From Micromussa lordhowensis (lineage: Eukaryota > Cnidaria > Anthozoa > Scleractinia > Lobophylliidae): a stretch of 64,000 nt of DNA. Numbering within the stretch: position 1 is the stretch's first letter; the number at the start of each line of letters is the position of its first letter. The DNA lies in contig OZ026606.1 of the NCBI GenBank assembly GCA_964020085.1, positions 20,464,501 through 20,528,500 of the forward strand, read 5' to 3'. The notes under the pieces were generated by a model. The model made no database searches and had not been told where the DNA came from. It saw only the letters and a list, made by a program, of their open reading frames with translations. Positions 40,241 to 51,020 of the stretch are shown here, in pieces. Made by a program: the position numbers and the translations under genes.

Positions 40241-41760
40241 TATTCCGTCCTCTCGGTTTCAACGTGCAATCGGTTTCCCCTTCGTTAAAACTGTCCGTCG
40301 ATGGAAAGTGATCTTTAATATTTGCGAGATACTTTAAGTGGTCCAATATTTCAACGAGCTCAGACAGTCACGAATTTATCCACGACGAACTTGATTCTTG
40401 TTTTGCTTTGCTGTCCAAGTTATTCTTAAATTAGAAAATAAGACAGATCACGATCAACTGTGAATTTTCTATACAAACATGGCAACTCACTGCTAACGTG
40501 ACAGGTCAGGACACAGTGAGGATTTAATCTCATAAAAACAAGATACATGATGTAAAAACGCCTTCACAGCTATGCTATACCATGCATGACTTACACACTC
40601 ACGGCAGCTCCAAACGTCGCACGATTTCTGTTCGGTCTGTGTTCCTTGGAATGGACTGTACCGTCTTTAACAAGATGAGATCGAAATTGATTGCGGCTAT
40701 CCGAATTCACGTCACTGATTACGACCCGTAGTTCAACCGATGATCAAGCGTGGTTTATGCCGCTGATATTCGACGCAGTGTCGCTTTAAATGACGCGGAT
40801 ATACTAATGCATCAAGGGAAATAAAACCCTTGAAAGCACGACATGTCGCCTGGGTTGTGTGACATTTACATGAACCGTGCGTGCGCCTACTTATCTGTCT
40901 GCAAGATCAGTCAATACTGACAAGTAGCGCTGTTTTAGAAACCACGAGTTAAATTTCGCCTTGAAGTGTTTTTTCTGTTGAAATTGGCCAAGGGGTCAAA
41001 TTATGCGTCTGTAAGGCGGCTTCTGGAACATCTGTCTTCAGAAAGACATATTGAGTGACCCTTGCAACATAAATATACACAGAGTCGTGTCAAACACATA
41101 AACAAAGTGTGTTGAGATATTTACATATTTCATTCAAGATAATTGCTTAAGGATCAAATGTGTTCCCATCACTCACGACGTCGTTTTCAAGTTGTCTAAA
41201 ACATGATATCGATTTACGTTTCTGTTTCTGAGTTTATATTTGTGAGAATATTAATAATAATAAAAAAAACATTAAAAACACGCTCCTCTTTGCGAAAACA
41301 TGTTCCTTGTTGTTTCTTTCCATTCAATTTTGTTCTCAAAAGAAATTCTGAAGCATTCTGGTTGAATTAAACAAAAGAAACCGATTAAGCGCTATAGCTT
41401 ATATTGTTGGTCCAAAGCGGTGTTATTGATTAAAGAACCCATTTATTTGTTGTACTCTACGGCGTGCCGGCAGTGACTCTGTACAAAACAATCGAGCCAT
41501 TCCAGTGTGCACATGTTATATCTAACACTTCTTTGAAGACAGAAATGTGGCAATTGATGAGTTTATATGCCAAATATTCGACTTATATGCCTTATACTTA
41601 TATAAAACCGGCCTGTTTGTCGATGTTAGGCGAAATTTTTGCCTGATTAGCGATTTAAAAGACCTGCATTCTTAAAATTACTCGAGTAATTACTAAATTA
41701 GCGGAGTGAAATTGAAAACTTTTGACCGCTTTGCGGTGTGTGAAGGCCTTTTAATCTATG
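40241..41760. other. 5' flank of the RING-finger gene and intergenic DNA
   Basis: The promoter of the minus-strand ligase should lie here, but no TATA or other element stands out. Short open frames are chance. No repeats were recognised apart from AT runs near 41250. Confidence 0.5.
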
Positions 41761-42199
41761 TAAACAGTTCTCGCCTAAGAGACTGAAATTGTCATTAGAC
41801 GTTTGTTAAACTGGGTAAACAATTAACGAGAAGACATGACGCTAAAAATTGATTGAAACATTGACCTACTAGTCTGAGAGAGCCGCCGAAAACTCAAACA
41901 TTCTACGAATTTCCTTTCTGTTTAAAAGCTTGAGGGCATTGTCGCGTTGGAGACATCTGCTCGCGCGATACCTGCGTGACACTCGCGCGATGCTCGTTTG
42001 TTACTCGCGTGGGTCCTTTCTCCAAAGCGTTGCCCACCACCTGTCGCGTTTAATCCCGTTCCATCCGTCTTCCCGCCATAAAAAGACGTCTTTAAAAATA
42101 AACAATCGACTTGATTTACTTTTGGACGTTATTTTGTTTCTTTCTGGAGACAGCCGATAATCTTGTCGTGTATCTTCGGTGAATCCTGGGGACGCAATT

Positions 42200-42328
42200 C
42201 AACAACAACAACAACACACCTTTATTCGCCTAGTACACACGCTGACGCTGATAAAGTTAAAAAAAATAAATAAATAACTTTTCTGTTAGTACTCAATTAA
42301 GCCTGGAGCTGAAATAATCCTGGGATTT
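42200..42328 (-). mobile_element. Insertion with (TTG)n-type tail inside module X copy 1
   Basis: AACAACAACAACAACACACCTTTATTCGCC reads on the minus strand as GGCGAATAAAGGTGTGTTGTTG, a retroelement-type 3' tail. The corresponding point in module X copy 2 (about 42938-42960) runs GACGCAATTC directly into TTCTGAGAAAATTGCC, so this 129-base stretch is an insertion with a visible empty site. Confidence 0.65.
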
Positions 42329-43594
42329 TCTCTGAGAAAATTGCCAGAATTAAAAGATTCTCATCCCCCTTGCTTGAAAATGAAAAAATCAACGCGGTTA
42401 CTCCAAACCTTTGCGGGCTACTTTTGTGAATTTTTTCCACCATGTTTGAAGTTCATTACACAATCTAACATTTTTCGAAAAGGAAAACTTCAAAGACGGG
42501 GAGGAACAGAATACGGAGGAGGGAGAAGTGGCCCAAAAAAAGTTGGGAGAGTGAGAAATAGGGGAAAGTAGGGAGGAAGAAAAGGAAATGCTGGGAGTAG
42601 GGACAATTGTGTGTGGAAACAATTTTATGGAATATTTAAAGTAGGCAGAAGACCTTTGTTGAACTGGGTAAACAATGAACGAGAAGACATGGCGCTAAAA
42701 ACCGAAAACTCAAACATTCCTGGCGCGATACTTGCGTGACACTCGCGTGGTGCTCGTATGTTACTCGCGTGGGTAATTTTACCAAAGTGGTGTACGCCAC
42801 CTGTCGCGTTTAATTCCGTTCCATCCGTCTTCCCGCCATAACAAGACGCCTTTTAAAAATATACAATCGACTAGATTTACCTTTGGACGTTATTTTACTT
42901 CTTTCTACAGACAGCCGATAATCTTGTCGGGTATACTGGGGACGCAATTCTTCTGAGAAAATTGCCAGAATTAAGATTCTCATCCCCCTTGCTGCATCAA
43001 GAGATAATTCATTTTTCGCCCAGCAACATCAGCGGAAACGCAAAGGTCAGTATCGAGAGGCCATTCTAAGTAAACTCAACCACCAAAGTGACTTTCAAAA
43101 GGATTTCGAATCCGTTGTTTATTATATTTATGATTATAAAACACTCAATTTTAGTCAGTTCAGAAGTGTCTAAAACACAACAGAGGAAGTTTTGATGTAA
43201 GTATATATGAAATAATTCATATATTTTGAACTGCGAGGATCATTCTTCACTTTCAGAGGAAGTTTTCTTAGCCTCTCCGACTAGGGTTGGCAGACATTTA
43301 TTTTCATACTAGAACGTAACGAAGAGAAAATGCCTTGACCAGTTAAAGTTTCACCAAATGAGTCTCAAACTCATTAATAATTCATCAAGTTTAAACAAAG
43401 GAAATCATTGTTTTAACAGCACGAGAAGAGCATTTAAGAAGAAACGCTTGCAAAAGAGATCGTAACCGTCAAGTTACATCTGTCAACTGTCTATGGACGC
43501 ATAAATTACGACATACTTATTCATGTTCCTATTCATGCATGCACATTCTTATACGTGCATTCTCATATATTCTTGTACATAAATTCTGAGCCCT

Positions 43595-44459
43595 GGATTA
43601 GCACATTATCATGACCGTGTTTTGGTTTCGATTGAGGCGATATATCAAACACTCAAGACATTGCCTGACCACATTTGAAAACACTCCGCTGTGCGTCGTA
43701 TTTTCAATCTCTTCGCCATGCTTGGAAATGTGGTCGAACACGGTGTCTCGTGTTTGATATATTACAACTGAATCAAGTGGAATCCGCATGATCCGTAGGG
43801 TTAGGGTTAGGCGTGATCTGGATTAGGCCTTTGCTGTTTGATGCTTCTTGAGTCTGGCGGAAATACGAGCGCATTATATAACCAGAGTGCGTTTGTCGTC
43901 CAAGACGACGTGGCAAGTCGACCGTCTTGACAAATTCACGGTGGGGGGAATTAGGGACACCATGAAGAATACAAATGTTGAAAAATAGCGAGCATGAGCG
44001 GAATCAACGCGGTTACTCCAAACCTTTGGATTAGCACATTATCATGACCGTGTTTTAGTTTCGATTGAGACGATATATCAAACACTCAAGACATTGCCTG
44101 ACCACATTTGAAAATACTCCGCTGTGCGTCGTATTTTCAATCTCTTCACCATGCTTGGAAATGTGGTCCAACACGGTGTTTCGTGTTTGATATATTACAA
44201 CTGAATCAAGTGGAATCCGTAGGGTTAGGGTTAGGCGTGATCTGGATTAGGCGTTTGCTGTTTTATGCTTCTTGAGTCTGGCGGAAATACGGGGCGCATT
44301 ATATGACCAGAGTGCGTTTGTCGTTCAAGACGGGGTACTAGCAAGTCCGTCTTGACAAATTTACGGTGGGGGACTTAAGGACACCATGAAGAATACAAAT
44401 GTTGAAAAATAGCGAGCATGAGCGAATCAACGCGGTTACTACAAACCTTTGCGGGCTAC
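43595..44459. repeat. Tandem duplication, 433-bp period (module Z)
   Basis: GGATTAGCACATTATCATGACCG begins at 43595 and again at 44028; the two units stay alike to their ends. Each contains an internal palindrome (GATATATCAAACACTCAAGACA ... GTGTTTGATATATTAC) and a GGGTTAGGGTTAGG motif. Confidence 0.9.
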
Positions 44460-46724
44460 TTTTGTGATTTCTTTTCACCATATGTGAAGTTCATCTAACA
44501 TGTTTCGAAAAGCAAAACTTCAATGAGGGGGAGGAACAGAATACGGAGGAGGGAGAAAAGGCCCAAGAAAAGTTGGGAAAGGGAGAAATAGGGGAAAAAA
44601 GTAGGGAGGAAGAAAAGGAAATGCTGGCAGTAGGGAGAACTTTATAGACCTAAATGGGAAATAATTTTATGGAATATTTAAAGTAGGCAGAAGGCAGGTA
44701 CAAACAGTTCTCGCCTAAGAGACTGAAATTGTCATTAGACGTTTCTTGAACTGGCTAAACAATTAACGAGAGGACATGGCGCTAAAAATTGATTGAAACA
44801 TTGACGAACTAGTCTGAGAGAGCCGCCGAAACCCCAATTAACGAGAGGACATGGCACTAAAAATTGATTGAAACATTGACGTACTGGTCTGAGAGAGCCG
44901 CCGAAACCCCAAGCATTCTACAAATTTCTTTTTTGTTTAAAAGCTTGAGTGTTTTGTGTCATCTGGTCGCGCGATACTTGCGTGATACTGGCGCGATAAT
45001 CGTTTGTTACTCGCGTGGGTCCTTGGCGTTGTACGCCACCTGTCGCGTTTAATTCCGTTCCACCAGTCTTCCCGCCATAACAAGACGCATTTTAAAAATA
45101 TACCATCAACTTGACTTACCTTTGGGCGCTATTTTGGTTCTTCATGCAGACAGCCGATAATCTTGTCGGGTCATTTCGGTAAAGTACTGGCGACGCAATT
45201 CTTCTGAGAAAATTGTCAGGAAGATTCTCATTACCCCTTGCTGCATCAAGAGATAATTCATTTTTCGCTCAGCAACATCAGCGGAAACACAAAGGTCAGT
45301 ATCCCGGGGTCAGTATCCAGAGGACAAAGTTTAGAATGGTTGAACCCGTTGTTTATTATATTTATCATTATAAAACACTCAATTTAGAAAGAGTCTAAAA
45401 GAAAACCGAGGAAGTTTCCTTAGCCTCTCCGGCTAGGGTTGACAAACATTTATGGACATACTAGAACTGTGTAACGAAGTGAGACTGCCTTGATGTTTCA
45501 CCAATCCTTCTCAAACTTATTAATAATCATCAAATTTAAACAAAGAAAATCATGACCGTGTTTTAGTTTCGATTGAGGCGATATATCAAACACTCAAGAC
45601 AGTGTTTGACCACAATTGAAAATACTCCGCTGTGTGTCGTATTTTCAACTCTCTTCTCCATGCTTGGAATTTGGTCAAACACGGTCTTCCGCGTTTGATA
45701 TATTACTTACAACTGAATCAAGTAAATACGCAGGGTTAGGGTCATCTGGATTATGCGTTTACTGTTTGAGGCTTCTTGAGTCTGGAGGAAATACGGGGCG
45801 CATTATATAACCAGAGTCGCTTGTCGTTCAAGACGGGGTAGTTATGTTTCCAACTGAAAAGTTGAAAGCTGAAGCCACAAAGGTGACATATAATCGCTAG
45901 CAACCTTGCGCGGGAAACGGCTCCAAATGCCTCTTGCTGTTATACTTATTGGCCATGGCATATCAAACTTACGGTTAACATCTGCCTCTACAGATTTTCG
46001 TGACATGTCACGCAGTCCGGGGTCAGTCAAAACTACGCTAATTTTCGAACATTTTCTTCTTTTTCGAGTATTCCGTTTGAGTCGCTATCTTTCTTACCTT
46101 TAGTTTATGAAACTAATGTGTATAGGCTTTCTATACCACTGCATTTGAAGGCAATTATTAAAATATTTCGTTCGGTATTTTAGACTTTTGGCTAGCGATT
46201 CACACATTTCGAAGAGGCGTTCATGCCACATTCAAGCACTGGTTGAAGAGTCTGGGGATAGAACTTTAAAGCGCATGCTTAAAACTGGTCATTACCGCAA
46301 AATATGAAAAGAGGAATAAATTTGGCGCAATTTGATGTATAATACATGAGGTTTGAATATTGTTTGGGTTCGGAAAATGGGACTCAAAGTTTACGGGCTG
46401 GTGACTTTGTCTTCGCTGGCTCTTCTCGCGGTGGCGGTGGATGTGTAAAATGATTTTGGCGAAGAAACAAGTGGTCCAAAAGGGGATAAATTGCCTTGGT
46501 TTACTTACGAAATAAACAAGTAAGTAATGTGTTCACCGAAGTGGTTTAAATTCTCAATGGAGTCGATTCGATAGAGAGTCTTGCCTCTTTCTTTCCTTGG
46601 CTTCCCTGCTAATGCCAGTCCTTCATCAAACACATCCTGATCAATTCGAATTTTATCACTCTTGGATCATCCTTTTGGGCAGAATACAATTTTCTTTTTA
46701 TTGCACGATACAGTTCTCCATGGA

Positions 46725-47045
46725 CTAATTCCGTACGGTCCCCAACAGAAGTACTAGAAGAAATACGAAGAGATTCCACATGATCCGCTGGAAAGGAGGG
46801 TTGCTATTCTCAGTATCGTATGGCTGCCAGTGACACTCGTCGTGTAGCCTGAATTTCCGTTCGCTATATCCCACATAGTGAATTTTCCTTCGCTTTCCGA
46901 CCTTTTCCACGTCTGTCGCAACGACAGGATAAAGTTTACGATCAGTTTTTTTTATTTTTTTTATTTTTTGGGATGACATTTCTAACAAAACCTCGTCTAC
47001 ATACCGATTTAGCGCTGCAGATTCTCTCTTCGCTCTGGCCGCCAT
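46725..47045 (-). CDS. Hypothetical protein exon with chromo/Tudor-like LYPV...VGYS motif
   Basis: A 106-residue frame begins MAARAKRESAALNRYVDEVLL, a basic helical N-terminus. It then reads KLYPVVATDVEK...KIHYVGYSERKF...HDECHW, reminiscent of the beta-barrel of chromo-barrel/Tudor-knot domains (LYPV...V.Y.GY...DEW). The final residues are hydrophobic and may be intron sequence read through. The ATG sits in AAACATGGCGGCC. I do not recognise the gene; it may be a first exon of a repetitive or transposon-associated family. No neighbouring exon was identified. Confidence 0.45.
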   Translation of the reverse strand: MAARAKRESAALNRYVDEVLLEMSSQKIKKIKKTDRKLYPVVATDVEKVGKRRKIHYVGYSERKFRLHDECHWQPYDTENSNPPFQRIMWNLFVFLLVLLLGTVRN

Positions 47046-47318
47046 GTTTATTTATTTTCTACCCAGTTAAACATTACTTTCCCAGCCTTGCCCTGTGAGA
47101 TATTAATACGCAAGCGCAGTAACGAAAACTTGTGTCCGCGTTGTCCTGGACGCCAGTGGAGGCAAATGTTCACCTTCAAGGGCAATAAGTTTGATATGGA
47201 CAGCGTATCTTTAAGTTCTTTGTTTCCGTGTGACCCTAAAAGATACCTAGACCACTAAACTTATTCTAAAATCTATGGCATTTCGTCCTGAGAACCTTAA
47301 AAAAGGTAAAGTCTGCAT

Positions 47319-47582
47319 ACGAGCCTAGTCGCTCATCAGGCCGGAGCTTATCTCGGTTTCAGTAGCATGAAGCGACTAGGAGTATTTCTACTCCCCCCTG
47401 GATGGGATGCTAATCCATCGCAGGGTTACCCCCAGCATTAAATTCGTCGGTACCCATTTATACACCTGGGTGGAGAGAGGCACTGTGAGAGTATAAAGTG
47501 TCAACACAATGTCCCCGGCCAGGGCTCGAGCCCGGAGCGCTCGCTCCGGAGTCGAGCGCACTAACCATGAGGCCACCGCGCC
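47319..47582 (-). mobile_element. tRNA-derived SINE (minus strand)
   Basis: The minus strand starts GGGCGCGGTGGCCTCATGGT with an A-box-like segment and a B-box GGCTCGAGCCC, then runs through ACATTGTGTTGACAC, CAGTGCCTCTCTCCACCCAG and GGGTACCGACGAATTTAATG. A diverged copy is at 11229-11515 and a fragment at 885-935. Confidence 0.8.
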
Positions 47583-50107
47583 CTCACTAAGAACTCACCC
47601 TCACTGAGGCCCTCACTGAGAACCTTTAAGTCAGTCGAAAATCGGTGCTTCACACCCCCTGACAAACGAGCGAAACGACGACGACCTGTCCGAGTTTTGG
47701 TATGAGAGCTCCTCTTCTCCCCCTCCCTCATCTGGAGGATACCTTGAATTTTAAAAACTTTTCACCTGATTTTTCTTGTGACAAAAAATACTTGACACGA
47801 TTAGTCAGAACAAGAGAGTATGATCGTAGTCTCTTAGCCAGAAACAACACCACAGTATTAGATCTAGACTGACACAGTAATCGGAATTTTCTAGCTTTTT
47901 CTTCTATACCTACGTACAGAACGCATCTTACATCAAACGCCTAATTATAATACATTCTCTCAACATAGGACTCAAATCCAACAGAGAACTTTGCCTTTTC
48001 TCGTGATTATTACTTTTTGTCTTGTCTCTTCATTGTTATTCCCGGCCAGCCATTTAACAGCTACCTAGCCTTGGACGCATAATCTAGTCTGTCAGTGATG
48101 GTATAGTTCCCGGGTATAGTTCTAGGGTCTTCTAGTATAGTAACTGTTAGTTTTGTCATTTTTTTCAGTCTGAATACTTGGACACAATGAAAAGTTGTCG
48201 GGGTATCTTTTATTCAGTCCGTCTTGAACAGATCAATAGATACGTAACAATCACATGAGCATGACCTCTTGAGCATAAAGTCAAACCTTAACAGTAATTT
48301 CTTCATCGATGAAAACTTTATTTTATGGCTCAGTACAGAAGTTCACTGATTAATTACAACCTTCAGGGTAACACTGCAACCTCTGCCTCATCATTAGGTC
48401 CATTAGTGATTATATTAAGAGGGTAACACAGTATAAATTACGGTCAAATGCCGCTGTAAAATTATCTTTCAGCTGTTTGCTAGGGTCATGTGGCAAGTGA
48501 CGATATTCGGGTGAGTTAAAGTGGACGAGTACAGGATCTTTAGCGAAGCAAGAATCACTGGACTCGAGGTGAGCTATACTTGACTTTATAAACAAAGTTG
48601 TCTTCGGTTTTAAAGAGGGCTCCCTTAGCTTAGACAAAACTACCTCTGGGATCGGTAAAATCTTTTGTGATTTCTATGGTTGTATAAGCTCCATATTACA
48701 GAATATGTTTATCTTCTTATGGACTGTATTCTGAATTCATTCTAACCTTTTAATTAACCTACTAGAAAGCTGCTTGTATCAAAATGTACAGCGCTGAATA
48801 TTGCACAGACTGTGAATTATAATTTGCTGAAATCATCTCCAGACTCTTCAGTGTCACTCTTTGGTTAAACTCAGTGCTTTTGAAGTGCAAAGTGTGTTCG
48901 TATTGATTTCAAAACGGACACCATAATACACCGCCCCATTTCAGACCATGTGATGATGCTCTTGAGAATTCCCGCTTTCAGATTTTCAAATAGTCGCGTG
49001 TATGTGAATGAATAATTTTTAGATGGATAAAAGAACAATTCTTTAGAGAATATCTCGTTCTCTTAAATGTGGAAACAAACTTCCCAAGCTAAAAGGTCTA
49101 TTGTATCAGTGTAGATTAGGTGTTTGGGTTCCGTTCAGGAACTTTAATACCCTAGCCAAATTCACTACAGTAATGAGGAAAATACCACCAGCCCGCTTTG
49201 GGTAACTAGCGAGAATTCAATTGCATTCAATTGCATTCAATTGCAGTACAGAGTCCTTCCCAAGGTCTAAATTAAGTTCACGAGCTCCTTTGTCCGTAGT
49301 CTGTGGACTACAAACTAGACGTAGTGACAGAATTCTGATTTTTCACCAGTTCAGCAAAATAATTCAGTAATTTCTCTGAAAGCAACTAGTCGCTATTACA
49401 GTAAAGACACAGATGGTAAGACTAGCTAAAACTCAAGAGCCCTTGTTTGAATTGCTGTCACAAGCGCATTAGGCGCGTATCCTACACTACACAGTATCAA
49501 TCGCAAATGCACTTTAAATCAGAACCGCTCTCTCGACCTCACGGGCAGCCTCTGAAAGATTATGTCATCACGCATTCACTTACATTGTAAGCGGTGGAAA
49601 CCTTTTAAATACGTACGTCAGCAGATCACATACAACTTAAGTCTAACTTAGGAGCAATTAAGGAGATAAACACTGGATTAAGAACGACGAGTTGTGTAAT
49701 TTTCGACAAAAGCGGCCTCAGTCAGCGTGTAGAAGTTCCCCTCTGGGGGAGGGGGGGAGGGTACTCCCATATATGGACTATTTAGGGGACGGGGTATGGT
49801 TTTCGAGGCCGGATTGAAAACCGATTGACTAAAAACAGCTACAACTTTAAGGTGCCGAGCATTTGATTGCTTTGTTGTTTTAGATAAAAGAAACAAAATT
49901 GCTCGCAACATACAACGATCACCGACTAGCTACAAATGCAGATATCACTCGATTTAGTTCTTTAATCAAGATGGTGCGGCTTCTGTATGGAACACTGAGA
50001 AAATCAGATTATATGTCTACAACTAACCTCTGTTTAGCACTGAAGTGGAAAGAATTGAAAAGAACAGCTATCAGTTGGGATTCTTGGGATTCAAACTGGT
50101 ATCCCAC
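47583..50107. other. Intergenic stretch, nothing recognised apart from small repeats
   Basis: AT-rich DNA without a plausible gene. ATTCAATTGC repeats three times near 49213-49245 and a G-rich run lies at 49741-49800. All open frames are under 80 codons and featureless. Confidence 0.55.
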
Positions 50108-50390
50108 ATAGTTAGCCTGCGTAGCTGGCGGGATTCGAGAGCGAGCGATATCGGAGCCTCCCTTTTTTTTCCTCGCGCCCCGAGGAAATTTAGTCTCCAT
50201 TAGGGTCGTCACGCAACGCTTCTCCCCCTGGGGGAGAAGCGTTGCGTGACGACCCTAATAACGGCTGCGGAGGAGACTAGAGGAAATTCGGCCGCGAGTG
50301 AAATTCAACTCGACTCCTCGCCAATCCCCTCGCGGCGAAAGCAAAGCACTCGCACGCGAAATCCCGCTAGCAATGCAGACTACACATAGT
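50108..50390. mobile_element. Foldback element with a perfect 30-bp inner hairpin
   Basis: The outer ends TAGCCTGCGTAGCTGGCGGG and CCCGCTAGCAATGCAGACTA are inverted repeats. Inside, ATTAGGGTCGTCACGCAACG continues to a C-run and returns as a perfect inverted copy at 50200-50261. Non-coding, CpG-rich. Confidence 0.75.
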
Positions 50391-50399
50391 TGACTAAGG

Positions 50400-51020
50400 A
50401 CATAGAGTGTTCAAATTAATATATTAAACACGAAAGACTGAGTATGACCACATTTCTAAACACCGAGATAAGTGCAGGGCGGTAGGCAGCAAAATTATGA
50501 CTGAGGCAATGTCCATGGTTAAATTATCTTCCTAAGTCTTTAGAGTCTTTATGATGTTACAAGCTACCGCCCCGGGAGCCCGTTTCTCGAAGCTCCCTCG
50601 AACCCGGAAAGCCATAGCAAAATCTCAAACCTTATGATTACAGAACTGTGTTATTTACACATTATTAAAACGAACAGAGGTTTCCTACATACAAGAAGTT
50701 TCAGGCGCATACACCTTTCTGATCTTAGCAAAACATCAACTAAAAATGGCTTTGCGGACCGAAAAGTTTCCGGGGCTTTCGAGAAACGGGTCCCTGGAGT
50801 GGAGTTGAATTCACAACTAGAAGCGGAGTATATGATAAATTTCCACGTGTTTAGAAATGTGATGGAGCTATGTCTTGAGTGTTTGATATACTCTTCTAGA
50901 TCGAAACTAAAACTAAGGAGAAAACCGAGAAATAAAATCGTAAAAAATCTATACCAATTAAGATCAGACACGGTCATGATTTCCTTTGTTTAAACTTGAT
51001 GAATTATTAATGATTTGTGA
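50400..51020 (-). mobile_element. Element related to module Z in inverted orientation
   Basis: The minus strand reads ATTAATAATTCATCAAGTTTAAACAAAGGAAATCATGACCGTG (shown in parts: CATCAAGTTTAAACAAAGGA, then AATCATGACCGTG) and later TATCAAACACTCAAGACAT. These match 43374-43410 and 45520-45600, so this may be a fuller copy of the element that seeds the Z modules. Frames on either strand here are chance. Confidence 0.55.

Larger units (their letters stand above)
41761..45845. repeat. 4-kb block of duplicated modules (X-Y-X-Z-Z-Y-X-Z)
   Basis: Three modules recur. X (GAGAGAGCCGCCGAAA ... GACAGCCGATAATCTTGTCG ... ATCAAGAGATAATTCATTTTTC) lies at about 41770-42375, 42656-43260 and 44700-45430. Y (AATCAACGCGGTTACTCC ... 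GGGGAGGAACAGAATACGGAG) lies at about 42388-42650 and 44424-44695. Z (ATCATGACCGTGTTTTAG ... GCGCATTATATAACCAGAG) lies at 43595-44027, 44028-44459 and 45550-45840. The copies differ by substitutions and indels. The open frames here are fragments of the repeats. Confidence 0.85.

Noticed and set aside
39358..40311. Plus-strand frames of 70-133 codons opposite the RING-finger gene
   Set aside because: Antisense shadows of a clearly conserved minus-strand protein.
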